Shown: piece after piece, positions 50,401 to 58,820 of the stretch
Layout: each line of letters opens with the position of its first letter
How positions within the stretch are numbered: the first letter of the stretch is position 1
Source: Pachypanchax playfairii
Taxonomy: Eukaryota > Chordata > Actinopteri > Cyprinodontiformes > Aplocheilidae
NCBI GenBank assembly: GCA_006937955.1
Contig: SSNP01000093.1
Span: 1,269,768 to 1,333,767, forward strand
Reading direction: 5' to 3'
DNA: 64,000 nt
Notes under the pieces: generated by a model
Told to the model about the DNA's origin: nothing
What the model saw: the letters and a program-made list of their open reading frames with translations, nothing else
Databases searched by the model: none
Position numbers and translations under genes: made by a program

Positions 50401-53400
50401 AGCGTGTAACACTGAAATCAGTCCCCGCAGAAATACGTTCCCACTGCCAGTGTTCTGGACACTGTTTTCGCTGTTCACCGGTATAGTGGTATGTGAAAAA
50501 TTCATATCATAACCAAAATAAACATTGGTTTTTGGTACAAACCGGTATACCGCCCAGCCCGAGCTGAAAGATCTCTTTGAAGTTATTTGTCAGCTAACAG
50601 CTGCTGTTGTCCCCACACTCTTTCCTCCAGAACCAGACAGAAGCCCCGGTGCCGGGCTCCAAAGTTGCTTTAGGTCGACGTGAGCACCAGACCTTGCAGC
50701 ACAGACACCACCAACGCTCTCGCTGCCGCCCACCCAAAGGCATGTACCTAACTCAGGAGGATGTGGTGGCTGTGTCCTGCAGTGCTTCTGCAGCTAACAC
50801 GCTCCTCCGTCAGCTGGACATGGAGCTGGTGTCCCTAAAGAGACAAGTAGGTGGCACTGCTGGGGGAGGCTCGTTTCCCTGCCTACACAAGTTGGCTTAT
50901 CCGGCTCAACCAGTCCATGTTATTCTTACAAACGGTTCCAGGTTTTACCATCAGAACATGCAGGACAGTCCTAGTTCAAGCTTTTCTTGTTTGTGGTTCC
51001 ACTGTAGTGGAACAAGCTGTTCTTAGAGCACCACTGTCCAGTAGAATCTCTTGAAGTTTCCCACATCCAAACGTATTAAAGTTAGCTGAGAAGTCCCTGT
51101 ATGCTGAGTTCTTACCATTAGAAACGTGTCCTTCATGTAGGGGTCTGGGTAAACATTCATATAAAGAGCTAAATAAAACTGTTAGGTAAAGGAGTTGGTC
51201 TCCTGGTTCCGGGCCTCCAGGTTTTTTCTCAGACACAGGGTGCTCTGCAGTCACATAGATATTTGAAATTTAACAAACCGAAGTTTACTAGGACTAAACT
51301 TGACCAAAGTATATTTTTTTGTTCCACAGGTCCAAAATGCCAAACAGATGAACAGTGGACTGAAACACATGTTGGAGCCTGGAATCGAAGAGTTCAAACT
51401 GCCTGAGGTACAAGAACCCTTATGAAACCTAATGTGTTCTGTTGTGTCTCTTTCACTGAACGCCGAAGCCATTCTTCACTTGCTTGTTCCGACTCACGGT
51501 CACTGAGATCTGGTGTCTGTCTCCAGCAGTCATCAAACAAGGGGTGGCGTTACACCTGGACAGGTCTATATGTCCATCACAGGCTCCCAATTAGTATCAG
51601 ACAACCATTTACACACACACACACACCTCGCCGATTTAAAGTCACCAGGACTTGAGTACTGCTTACCTTCCTAAGTCCTGATCCATTCAGTCCTATGAAC
51701 TAAATATTAACAGTTTTAAAAAGGGATGTCCTGATTCGATTCGATAGTTTCAAACTCGATCGGAATCGAATGTTACCTCCTGGTCAGGATTTGGACATAT
51801 ATGAATATTTTAACTGATTAGAGGCAAAAGCCAAGCAGAGATATATTGAAAGCTACAGATGATTGGTTTGCAATAGTGCCCATGCCTAAAGATATGTGGC
51901 AAAATGATCCAACATCATGGCCTGAGCTCCAAGGTCTGCCATTTATGAATATGCGTTCATTTGAATTTCAATTCAATTGAAACTCTGGATCCCTGATGAG
52001 CTCAAAAGAAGAAGACATGGATGCAGAGCAGGAGCAAAGTGAAGAGGGAGAAAGAGGAAGTTTAAACTTTCACTTCAATCAGTCATATTGACAAATGTGA
52101 AATCTCTTGCTAACAAAATGGATGAACTTGAAACTCTGTTGAAGACCCAGCCAGAGTATCAGGAATGCAGCATCATGTATTTTACTGAGACATGGCTAAA
52201 GGAACATATCCTGGACTCCAGTGTTTCTCTACTTGGCTTTCAAACAATATGAGCAGACAGAGATTTGAAGAGGAGCAGCAATAGAAGAGGAGTTTCTCAG
52301 CTGATCACATCTGCAGTCACCTGTTGGGGAAGCAGCATCAGAGCAGGTGACATGAAGAGGCTGAACAGATTGATAAGGAGGACTGATTCTGTCCTGGAGA
52401 CTGAACTGGAGTCTCTTGAGTTGATTGTCCAAAGGAGGATGAAGAACATGATGGAAAACCCTCATCATCCTCTTCAGAACACAGTAACTCAACACCAGAG
52501 TGTCTCAGTCAGAATATTCATAATCCGCTGCAGCACAGACCGCTACAGGAGATCCTTCCCGTCCACAGCTAGAACCCTCTACAGGAGATCCTTCCTGTCC
52601 ACACCTAGAACCCTCTACAGGAGATCCTTCCCGTCCACAGCTAGAACCCTCTACAGGAGATCCTTCCTGTCCACAGTTAGAACCCTCTACAGGAGATCCT
52701 TCCCGTCCACAGCTAGAACCCTCTACAGGAGATCCTTCCCGTCCACACCTAGAACCTTCTATAATGGCTTCCTGAAAAAGAACTGAGCTACAACAACACT
52801 TAATTTCCCTTCGGGGATTAATAAAGTATTTTTGATTTGATTTGATTTTCTTCGAGGTAATGTTGTGATATGCATATTTAATTACATAACGTTATTGTTT
52901 TATTTAACAACATAATGTCCGTCCACCAGTTTGTGTGCTTTCGGACTGTTTGCGTGCCCATAGTACAGGAATTCACTCTAGCCATGTTTGTTTTTACACA
53001 CAAGTAACAACTTCATGACTCCCCACTGGGAGGAAGCCCAGGCCAGGGGACGCCCCAGGACGCACTGGAGTGGTGGCAACCGGCTGTCTTGGTCCCAGGA
53101 CTGCTGGCTGTCCTGTCCCTGCAGCTAAATATTAATATTAAATATTAAAATAGGGTGAATTAAATACAAAATAAAGAAAATCCTGGATCTGTTTATTTGC
53201 TCGTTTTTATTCTTTTTTTTTTAATGTATTATAGAAGTATCAGATCGGGACTCGGTATCAGCAGATACTCAAAATCAAATGACTCTGACTCGAGGGCAAA
53301 AAAAAAACTTGATCGGGACATCCCTAGTTTTAAATGCACCTGACATTTAACACCTGTAATGTTTTTATGTTACACTGAATCACGCTGTAATGTTATTCAG

Positions 53401-55042
53401 CTCAGTATACCAACTTCCTGTTTCTCTTTTCATTGAACTTTTGCTCTTTCACCTTGTAGTCTAACCAAAAGGTGAATGCCCGCTGGACGACAGACGAACA
53501 GCTTCTGGCAGTTCAAGGTGAGCTTCATCTGCTTTAGGCCTCTCCTGCACCACTCGGGAGATTTTTTTTTCTGATATTTCTTTGCTGCACAAGGTTAAAA
53601 AAGTGTCACATTATTAGAACAAACATGCTGCAGTACCCACACCCCATCACTAGGTGATAAAACATCCAACATGTAAATAACATGTTAAAAAACAAGTGGC
53701 TGCCACATGATCCTGCTAAACGCGTATTTCCTCTCACTTCTGAATCATTTCAGCACACAATTAAAGCCTGATGGAGGAAGAGAAAGAGATGTGGAAAAAC
53801 CAGCTGTAGTTGTAGAAGTGGGTGTTCATGACACAGGCTGTTGTATCATCGTGGAGGAGTTTTTAAAATCTCTCTTCTCACCATGAAGTCAGTCAGTAGA
53901 CAAGAAGTCTGCGTTTGTAGAATTTCTGGTGACCTGGACGGGTCTCGGTAACAACTCTTCATTTACAGCCCTGTTTGAAGTGCTCCAGAAAGCAAACATT
54001 TCTTTTCCTACCCAGTTTTCCTCCTTCTCTCCCTACACAGCTGTTCTTCTATAAATCAGCTGTTTAAAAGTGGAGACCTGCAGGTTTATATTAGCAGTCA
54101 TCAAACACCAGTTTCTTTTGTTCCTAACCCTAACCCTTCTGATGTTTTTTTTTGTTTTGTTTTTTGCAATCAATATTCACTGTTTTTCCAGGAGTCAGGA
54201 AGTATGGCAAAGACTTCCAGGCCATTGCTGACGTCATCGGTAACAAGACGGTGGGCCAGGTGAAGAACTTCTTTGTAAACTATCGTCGACGGTTCAACCT
54301 GGAGGAGGTGCTGCAGGAGTGGGAGGCAGAGCAAGGAACTCGAGCTCCAAACGGAGACAGCGCCACCTCTGGAGAAGAGGGAAAGAACAGCTCGACCACC
54401 CCGTCTGGGAAGAGCACTGATGAGGAGGATGAGGAGGCGAGACCTTTATCTTTCTAAGCTAACATTTAAACAGACGTTTGTGTTGTGCCGTGGGCATGTT
54501 CTTGAGCACACACACAACAACACCTGCATGCTTCACATTCCTGCTGATCAAATTCCAAATCTGTGCGTTTAGATTGATTTCCCTCCTTCCACCAAAGGAA
54601 GGAATGACCTCGCGGTTGGGAATCACTTGTATGAGTAACTCAGCGCCCTGCCTTCTCCTCTCTACAGGGTCAGGTCACCTCTTCAGGTGCATCTCCCGCT
54701 GCCTCCTCTTCTTCTTCAGCTCAGACTACCGTGATGTCCTACGCCTCCTCCCTCCACCAGCCCCCTCCCCTCTTGAGGCCCTCTCTGCCGGCCACGCCCT
54801 CACTCCACCGCCAGCCCCCACCCCTTCAACAGCAGGCTCGTTTCCTGCAGCCTCGCCCCACCCTGCAGCAACCCCCACCTCTCATCCGTCCCTCCAATCC
54901 CATGCCCCCTCGCCTCAACCCCCGCCCTGCTCCTGTGAGCCTCGGCAGTAATCCTGGAGGCTCAGGCCTGAACTCCAGTCAGCAGCCCTCCAACCTGGCT
55001 GGCCAGCAGTCAGACACGGCTCCATCTTCTTCCATCCACTAA
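42010..55042 (+). CDS. rcor3: rcor3, REST corepressor 3 (CoREST family), complete
   Basis: Gene-level entry. The 12 coding exons total 1650 nt (549 residues plus stop), all phases agreeing. The nuclear scaffold joins the demethylase LSD1 (KDM1A) and HDAC1/2 to chromatin (family knowledge). The order is: Ser/acidic N-terminus, ELM2 (about 42-125), SANT1 (about 132-182), an acidic linker, the LSD1-binding helical region with TQEDVVAVS and [20 protein letters not shown] (about 270-305), SANT2 (about 331-379), and a Pro-rich tail ending in SSSIH. MPGMM at the start, PGIEEFK and the position between kcnh1 and traf5 point to RCOR3 rather than RCOR1 or RCOR2. Odd points are a (TG)n acceptor tract before exon 5 and a GC donor in intron 11. 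Confidence 0.96.
42224..42280 (+). CDS. rcor3: rcor3 coding exon 2 (ELM2 start)
   Basis: 57 nt. Acceptor TCTTCCAG before ATGTTGG, donor CCGG/GTGAGG. It encodes (D)[18 protein letters not shown], the conserved start of the ELM2 domain. Confidence 0.95.
42736..42763 (+). other. Potential G-quadruplex, rcor3 intron 2
   Basis: Four G runs of 6, 7, 5 and 7 separated by single T, on the sense strand of the gene. Short one-base loops favour a very stable parallel quadruplex in DNA or pre-mRNA. Confidence 0.75.
42789..42978. mobile_element. TTAA-flanked MITE (T2/Kolobok-like), 190 bp
   Basis: TTAA at 42785-42788 and 42979-42982. Ends AGGTCCTATATC and the inverse of AGGTCCTGTATC. In rcor3 intron 2. 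Confidence 0.75.
43089..43166 (+). CDS. rcor3: rcor3 coding exon 3 (ELM2)
   Basis: 78 nt. Acceptor ACATTCAG before GTTCAACC, donor AAAT/GTAAGA. It encodes (G)[15 protein letters not shown] and [10 protein letters not shown]. Confidence 0.95.
43249..43301 (+). CDS. rcor3: rcor3 coding exon 4 (ELM2)
   Basis: 53 nt. Acceptor CTCCACAG before TGGATGAG, donor CAG/GTGGGT. It encodes (L)[17 protein letters not shown]. Intron 3 is only 82 bp. Confidence 0.95.
43697..44030 (-). mobile_element. tRNA-derived SINE of a second family
   Basis: On the minus strand the head reads GGGTGACCGTGGCTCACGGG with the B-box-like CACCGGTTCAAATC. The 3' end (AAAAGCGCTATACAAGTACA on the minus strand) resembles that of SINE copies 1-3 but the body differs. 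In rcor3 intron 4. Confidence 0.75.
44391..44423 (+). repeat. (TG)16 microsatellite at the rcor3 exon 5 acceptor
   Basis: 33 nt of alternating TG directly before CTCCAG, replacing most of the polypyrimidine tract of the 3' splice site. Confidence 0.95.
44430..44591 (+). CDS. rcor3: rcor3 coding exon 5 (end of ELM2, SANT1)
   Basis: 162 nt, phase 0 on both sides. It encodes [20 protein letters not shown], then [15 protein letters not shown] and [11 protein letters not shown]. Donor ATG/GTAAGC. Its acceptor follows the (TG)n tract with only CTCCAG between. Confidence 0.96.
44592..47463. other. rcor3 intron 5, left part; possible large repeat at about 45200-47170
   Basis: No gene seen. GGGGGGGCACCACAGTGCC near 47110 and the palindromic GCCCCCCGGGGGC near 45580 look like parts of a repeat with GGGGCACC-type ends, but I could not define both termini. 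Confidence 0.35.
47464..48076. mobile_element. hAT MITE with TAGGGCCGGGAC ends
   Basis: Ends TAGGGCCGGGACTTGATTAA and the inverse of TAGGGCCGGGACTTTAACGC. Flanks GTTTTGTT (47456-47463) and GTTTTATT (48077-48084), an 8-bp target duplication with one change. In rcor3 intron 5. Confidence 0.85.
48085..48614. other. rcor3 intron 5, right part, nothing recognised
   Basis: Non-coding. An open frame at 48455-48679 is chance reading into exon 6. Confidence 0.4.
48615..48739 (+). CDS. rcor3: rcor3 coding exon 6 (end of SANT1)
   Basis: 125 nt. Acceptor CATTTCAG before TTACCAG, donor ACAG/GTACTG. It encodes [20 protein letters not shown] and [19 protein letters not shown]. Confidence 0.96.
48774..49010. 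repeat. hAT and Tc1 terminal fragments
   Basis: CTAGGGCTGTAGTCAACC (hAT-like terminus, one end only), followed at about 48947 by TACACTCACCTAAAGGAATA, a Tc1-like terminus without a partner. The family assignments are from memory. Confidence 0.5.
49011..49800. other. rcor3 intron 6, nothing firmly recognised
   Basis: The region at 49290-49375 contains several CTCG(C/T)GCGAG-like blocks of unknown meaning. Confidence 0.35.
49823..49901 (+). CDS. rcor3: rcor3 coding exon 7 (acidic linker)
   Basis: 79 nt. Acceptor TTGCTACAG before TGACGAGG, donor GAG/GTAAGT. It encodes (S)[18 protein letters not shown] and PNKEAKKE. Confidence 0.95.
49985..50562. mobile_element. hAT MITE with TAGGGCTGGGCGG ends
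   Basis: Left TAGGGCTGGGCGGCATGGC, right inverse CGGGCTGGGCGGTATACC. Flanks GCTGAAAAG and GCTGAAAG, an 8-bp type target duplication with one extra A. In rcor3 intron 7. Confidence 0.8.
50631..50846 (+). CDS. rcor3: rcor3 coding exon 8 (LSD1-binding region)
   Basis: 216 nt, 72 codons, phase 0. Acceptor TTTCCTCCAG before AACCAGAC, donor CAA/GTAGGT. It encodes [20 protein letters not shown], the basic [14 protein letters not shown] stretch, [14 protein letters not shown] and [15 protein letters not shown]. Confidence 0.96.
51330..51407 (+). CDS. rcor3: rcor3 coding exon 9
   Basis: 78 nt. Acceptor TTCCACAG before GTCCAAAAT, donor GAG/GTACAA. It encodes [18 protein letters not shown] and IEEFKLPE. 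Confidence 0.95.
51996..52850 (+). pseudogene. Internally deleted CR1/L2-like LINE
   Basis: The first part encodes an endonuclease start ([13 protein letters not shown], then [14 protein letters not shown]). It jumps at about 52290 to the reverse transcriptase C-terminus ([30 protein letters not shown]). The middle, with the reverse transcriptase catalytic core, is missing. The 3' end has CCCTTCGGGGATTAATAAAG and a TTTGATTTGATTT tail. It is nested in the hAT element at 51721-53326. Confidence 0.75.
52547..52762 (+). repeat. 36-bp minisatellite inside the LINE reading frame, 6 units
   Basis: Six units coding [12 protein letters not shown] or close variants, in frame. Related LINE proteins carry the YRRSF...LYN block once. 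Confidence 0.9.
53460..53517 (+). CDS. rcor3: rcor3 coding exon 10 (SANT2 start)
   Basis: 58 nt. Acceptor CACCTTGTAG before TCTAACC, donor CAAG/GTGAGC. It encodes [19 protein letters not shown]. Confidence 0.95.
53518..54191. other. rcor3 intron 10, nothing recognised
   Basis: Non-coding. Contains a 14-base CCTAACCCTAACCC stretch at 54123. Confidence 0.5.
54192..54436 (+). CDS. rcor3: rcor3 coding exon 11 (SANT2), GC donor
   Basis: 245 nt. Acceptor TTTTTCCAG before GAGTCAGG. It encodes (G)[36 protein letters not shown] and an acidic Ser-rich end, TDEEDEE. No GT donor in the right phase exists. GAG/GCGAGA gives phase 0 into exon 12. If the intron is retained, the frame ends after six residues (ARPLSF, stop at 54455-54457). 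Confidence 0.85.
54668..55042 (+). CDS. rcor3: rcor3 coding exon 12 (Pro-rich tail and stop)
   Basis: 375 nt including TAA at 55040-55042. Acceptor CCTCTCTACAG before GGTCAGG. It encodes [17 protein letters not shown], then [37 protein letters not shown] and [15 protein letters not shown], ending APSSSIH. The tail matches the human RCOR3 Pro-rich C-terminus in order. Confidence 0.95.
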   Translation, partial: GQVTSSGASPAASSSSSAQTTVMSYASSLHQPPPLLRPSLPATPSLHRQPPPLQQQARFLQPRPTLQQPPPLIRPSNPMPPRLNPRPAPVSLGSNPGGSGLNSSQQPSNLAGQQSDTAPSSSIH

Positions 55043-55538
55043 GTTTCACATGCAGTTTGTGTTTGAGAATCACACAAAAGAACACATTTCTATTCACTCT
55101 AAAGCTGTTGGCAAGCCCTCTGCATCCACACCATGTGGGAGTGTTCAAAAAGTTTAAAACAAGCACGTCATCCTCAGTAAAAAGTTCTTCATTCATATTA
55201 AATCTAAAATGTGCTGTAGGTTGAACTGTTTTTTAGGTGTAACTTTTAAAAAGAAGTAGGAGTGTTTTTAGTCTGCAACACAGAATTTGGGAAAGATGAA
55301 ATTGTTTGGTTTTCCTTCCTGCTCGTGTTCTTTATTTATTCATAGACTTTATATAAAAATAGATTAAAGGAATGAAATAGATGTGAAGCTCAGGTGTTTG
55401 CCTTAAGGTACCATTCTAATAGCCACTTGGGTCATCTGCACAACATCCTCAACTGAAACCCCCATGATTCATTAGGACAGTGTGGGTTGTCAGCTGGACT
55501 TCTTTCTCTTCTGTTGTTCATTTGAATATAATTCCATA

Positions 55539-55544
55539 AATAAA
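55539..55544 (+). terminator. rcor3: Probable rcor3 polyadenylation signal
   Basis: AATAAA about 500 bp after the stop codon, the first canonical signal downstream on this strand, followed by a GT-rich stretch (TGTTTTGTAATC). Confidence 0.7.
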
Positions 55545-55559
55545 TGTTTTGTAATCTTC

Positions 55560-57540
55560 CTCTTGTCGCCTGTGACACTGAAAAAACCAAACTGGGGGTT
55601 TCGGGGTTTCAGCTGATGGATTAATGGGGTTTTAATCTTTTTCTCATGTAAAGTCTGTGATGTTCTCCCTCACCGTCTGGAATACATCTGCCTCAGCCAA
55701 CAACAACACACTGTCATGAGCAGCTGTGATCTGAATGCAGACCCAACCACAGCATCCATGAGGTCATTATCTTTCTTTACTGTTCAGTGTTAGCATGCCA
55801 TCATGTGCTTGTAGTTCTGCAGCCTTTTGACCTGATGGTGAAATTAGTCAAGTTCAGATCACCTAGCTGTTCAGAATGGTCAGGTCAGCCCACCAGGACT
55901 CCGGGTCTACATAGCTTGACTTTTCTCTGGTGTTCTCCTCAGGACAGACTTTTTTCAGTGTGTTGATCCTGTATGCTGCAGCCTCTGTGGGATGTTAGCT
56001 CTCTTTGTGTCTGAGGGATTCTATTGGAGACTTTCAGTATATACCCAACAGAGACCCAGTCTAGCTCCAACTGGGAGCCTGAGCTTAGAGCCCTTTAGCT
56101 TCTGAGGGAGATGTAAAACATTGACTGGATATGTGGATTTATTCAGAACAAATTCAAAAGAATCTACAGAATCAGATGGTTCTGAAACAGAAAAAAAGAG
56201 CAGAGCTTGTGTCTGGGTTTTGATGTTCTGTGGTTTAGATTTGTTTCTGCTTCAGCCACCTCGTGGCTCATCAACAGGCCACTGCAGAACCCAGGGAACA
56301 CATCTAAAACAGGACAAGGTACCCGAGGGCCTGGATAGGAAACAGTGGTTTGGATCTAGTCCTGTGGCCCAGTACAGTTGTGTAATCGTGCCTCAGAGGA
56401 ACCCACAGTCTCTGGTTAAACCAAAAGGTTCTCTGTGTGCTGCAGAACTGGACAGTTTGTTTTACGAACGTATAACTTATCAAACTGGCTTCAGTCCTGC
56501 CGTGACAGTCTGAAAACTAAGTATCCAGTCCTTTAACTTACAGTAGAACAGCTGTTTTCATAGTTGCTTTTTCTTTCCTTGTTCCTTTCATTTGAAAACC
56601 ATTTAATCATCCTCTGGGCTCTTCATGTTCAATTCATCTGGACTACTATTATTTATTCTCCTTCTTCCTGCTGCTACCAGTTTGGACCTGGTGTAAAATA
56701 ATCTTTGTAAAAATGATTTGAATGGACAGATCTGCATCACAGTGTTTAATGTAACAGGAATCAGGTGGAATGTCCTTCTGGTTTTCAGGACAACATTTAA
56801 ATAGTTGATGTGAAGCAGCTGATTGGTCTCTGGAGTTGTTTGCTGTTCCCAATAAAATACATTTTTACTAAAGGGTTTTATGTGTAATTGAATCAAATCA
56901 CTTGTGTTATTTGATCCTTCTGATCACTTTTACAAGAAACCTGCTTTTAAATTCAACACAGTGTTCAACCATTCTGACTTCTTTCAGAGATTTACAAAAT
57001 CTGAAACCCTGGATTTTTCTCATGAAGCTTTCTTACAGGTTATTAAAGTGTTGTTACCCGTTAATCATCATGCACTTATAGTTTAGACAAACATCCAGTT
57101 AAACACTTCTAACACCGGGCAGGATGTTCTTCCCAAACATACAGATCCATCCAGAAATTCCATAGTGTCTCCCAGCAGAACCATGGACAGAACAAAACTT
57201 CAGAATCTTTCCCTTCTGCAGAACTCACTTCTATGTCAAGGTTTCCTGCTGAAAAAAAAAACTGATCACTCTCCATCCATCCATCCATCCATCCATCCAT
57301 CCATCCGTCCGTCCGTCCGGAGGATTTTGTTAAAACTATGATTCATTCAACCCAATCGGCAGGAAATATTTACCTTTTTACTAATTTGACATGATATTTC
57401 TGCTTGTACCTTGAAATGACTTTTGTCATGACCTGGTGCGTTATAAATTGTATTGAAGTGAAGTGAAATTCGAGCAGTTTTTCTGTCTGCGTCAAGGGAA
57501 ATGAACGTTGTTTTAACTGTGACTGTCACTCTGTAGCAGC
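55560..57540. other. Intergenic region rcor3 to traf5
   Basis: No gene or repeat element recognised except the (CCAT)n tract at 57273. Open frames on both strands lack similarity. Confidence 0.4.
57273..57319. repeat. (CCAT)n / (CCGT)n microsatellite
   Basis: Tandem CCAT units changing to CCGT at the right end. Confidence 0.95.
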
Positions 57541-57544
57541 TCGT

Positions 57545-57667
57545 TGATGCAACTTCCTGCGTGTCTGATTTCCTCCTCTGCTGTCGCGGCTGATCCCGGT
57601 CAACGCGATTTGCTGTCGGTATCTGAAAGAACGTTTCAATGTTTTCTGAGGAACTTCACTGACAGGG
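57545..57667 (+). promoter_or_regulatory. traf5: Probable traf5 promoter and non-coding exon 1
   Basis: A CpG-containing stretch (GTCGCGGCTGATCCCGGTC) ends in a donor GACAGGG/GTAAGG at 57667/57668, upstream of the coding exon whose acceptor at 58526 leaves only four 5'-UTR bases. The start site is not defined. Confidence 0.5.
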
Positions 57668-57692
57668 GTAAGGAATCCAACCGAACCCAGAA

Positions 57693-57717
57693 GTGTGTGC
57701 GCGCGCGCGTGTGTGCG
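57693..57717. other. Alternating purine-pyrimidine tract (Z-DNA prone)
   Basis: GTGTGTGCGCGCGCGCGTGT and continuing GTGCG, 25 bp downstream of the predicted traf5 exon 1 donor. Confidence 0.75.
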
Positions 57718-57719
57718 GA

Positions 57720-58526
57720 CTGACCGAGTGTGTACAGAGTGAAAGTAAAGCAGCAGCCCCGGTACCGGCGGGAGGATCAGGTGTATCGGACTCTCCCAGC
57801 TGTAGGATTAAAGTGTGAATGTTTAAGGAACCAGTTTTTTAAATAATTTAATGTATTTAACAAAACGAAAGTGATCCGAGCACAGCAGCTGCAGCCGCGG
57901 GGATTCCCGCATTTCAACCCAACAGCACGGACCACATGCCGTTCTCACCTGATATCACTCTCTAAATTACTGAATAAAGTTTTACCTTACAGAATTAGAT
58001 AGTTTTGTTTCCGAACGTTACGTTGCCAAAAATGAGGTGTGACAGCGCGAGAGTTGCAGCTGACATACATGATGCAGGACCTCATGGCAGGAGCAGGCCT
58101 TCATCTGATCCGGATCAGCTGAGATGTTCCAGTTCTTAGACTACCTGCAGACCCTCAGAGATCTGCATGTGCTAACCGAGTTCACAAGTGCAAAGAGTTA
58201 TTAATCTTTTTTACTTTGGAGACCGCTGCAGACACACTCACACTTCTGTCTTTTTAAGAATTTTCATTTACATTCACTCACAGATCACCACTTTAGCCCA
58301 GTTTTAGATGTTTTTCAATGTTTCTGCTAAGATCAAACTTTTGAACCTTTTTGTAAGTAATGATGAGAAATGTTTGGATTATAATCCATCCCATCTGTTT
58401 CGGGGGTTTGAACTGTATATGGATGATGAAGCACCTGTTTAGCACCAGAGAAGAATGGTAACAAATTTCAAACTAAGTTCTTGATTCTTGGTCTTGCTAA
58501 AGTTTTAAAATCTCCTCTGCTTGCAG
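57720..58526. other. traf5 intron 1, nothing recognised
   Basis: Non-coding sequence between the predicted first exon and the RING exon. Confidence 0.4.
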
Positions 58527-58530
58527 ACTC

Positions 58531-58820
58531 ATGGCAACAACAAGCACATATGTAGGAAAACCTCAGGAGTCCAGTCTTCAGTCTGCAGAGTTTCTGAGAA
58601 TGCCTGAAGAGTCGAGATTAGAGTCCGAGGAGTCCAGAATGAAGCTGTCTAGCCCCATGATGTCCTGGGAGTCTGAGCTGACCTCCATCCAGCACTCTCT
58701 GAAGTTTGTGATGAAGCTGAAGGAAGAATTCATTTGTCCTATTTGTAAAGGAGTTGTGCTGAATCCCCAACAGAACTCCTGTGGACACATCTACTGCTTT
58801 CACTGCCTCCAGAAACTGCT
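58531..58820 (+). CDS. traf5: traf5 coding exon 1 (start, RING)
   Basis: 290 nt. Acceptor CTGCTTGCAG then ACTC and ATG at 58531. It encodes MATTSTYVGK, an ESRLESEESRM stretch, and FICPICKGVVLNPQQNSCGH with YCFHCLQK. Donor CTGCT/GTGAGA. The ATG has no upstream in-frame alternative within the exon. Confidence 0.93.

Larger units (their letters stand above)
51721..53326. mobile_element. hAT element (GGGATGTCC family) with nested LINE
   Basis: Ends AAGGGATGTCCTGATTCGAT and the inverse of TAGGGATGTCCCGATCAAG. Perfect 8-bp flanks GTTTTAAA at 51713-51720 and 53327-53334. It lies in rcor3 intron 9. The same family, in opposite orientation, is at 60018-61273. Confidence 0.85.

Noticed and set aside
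54123..54136. Interstitial telomere repeat CCTAACCCTAACCC
   Set aside because: Barely two units; expected by chance in a window of this size.
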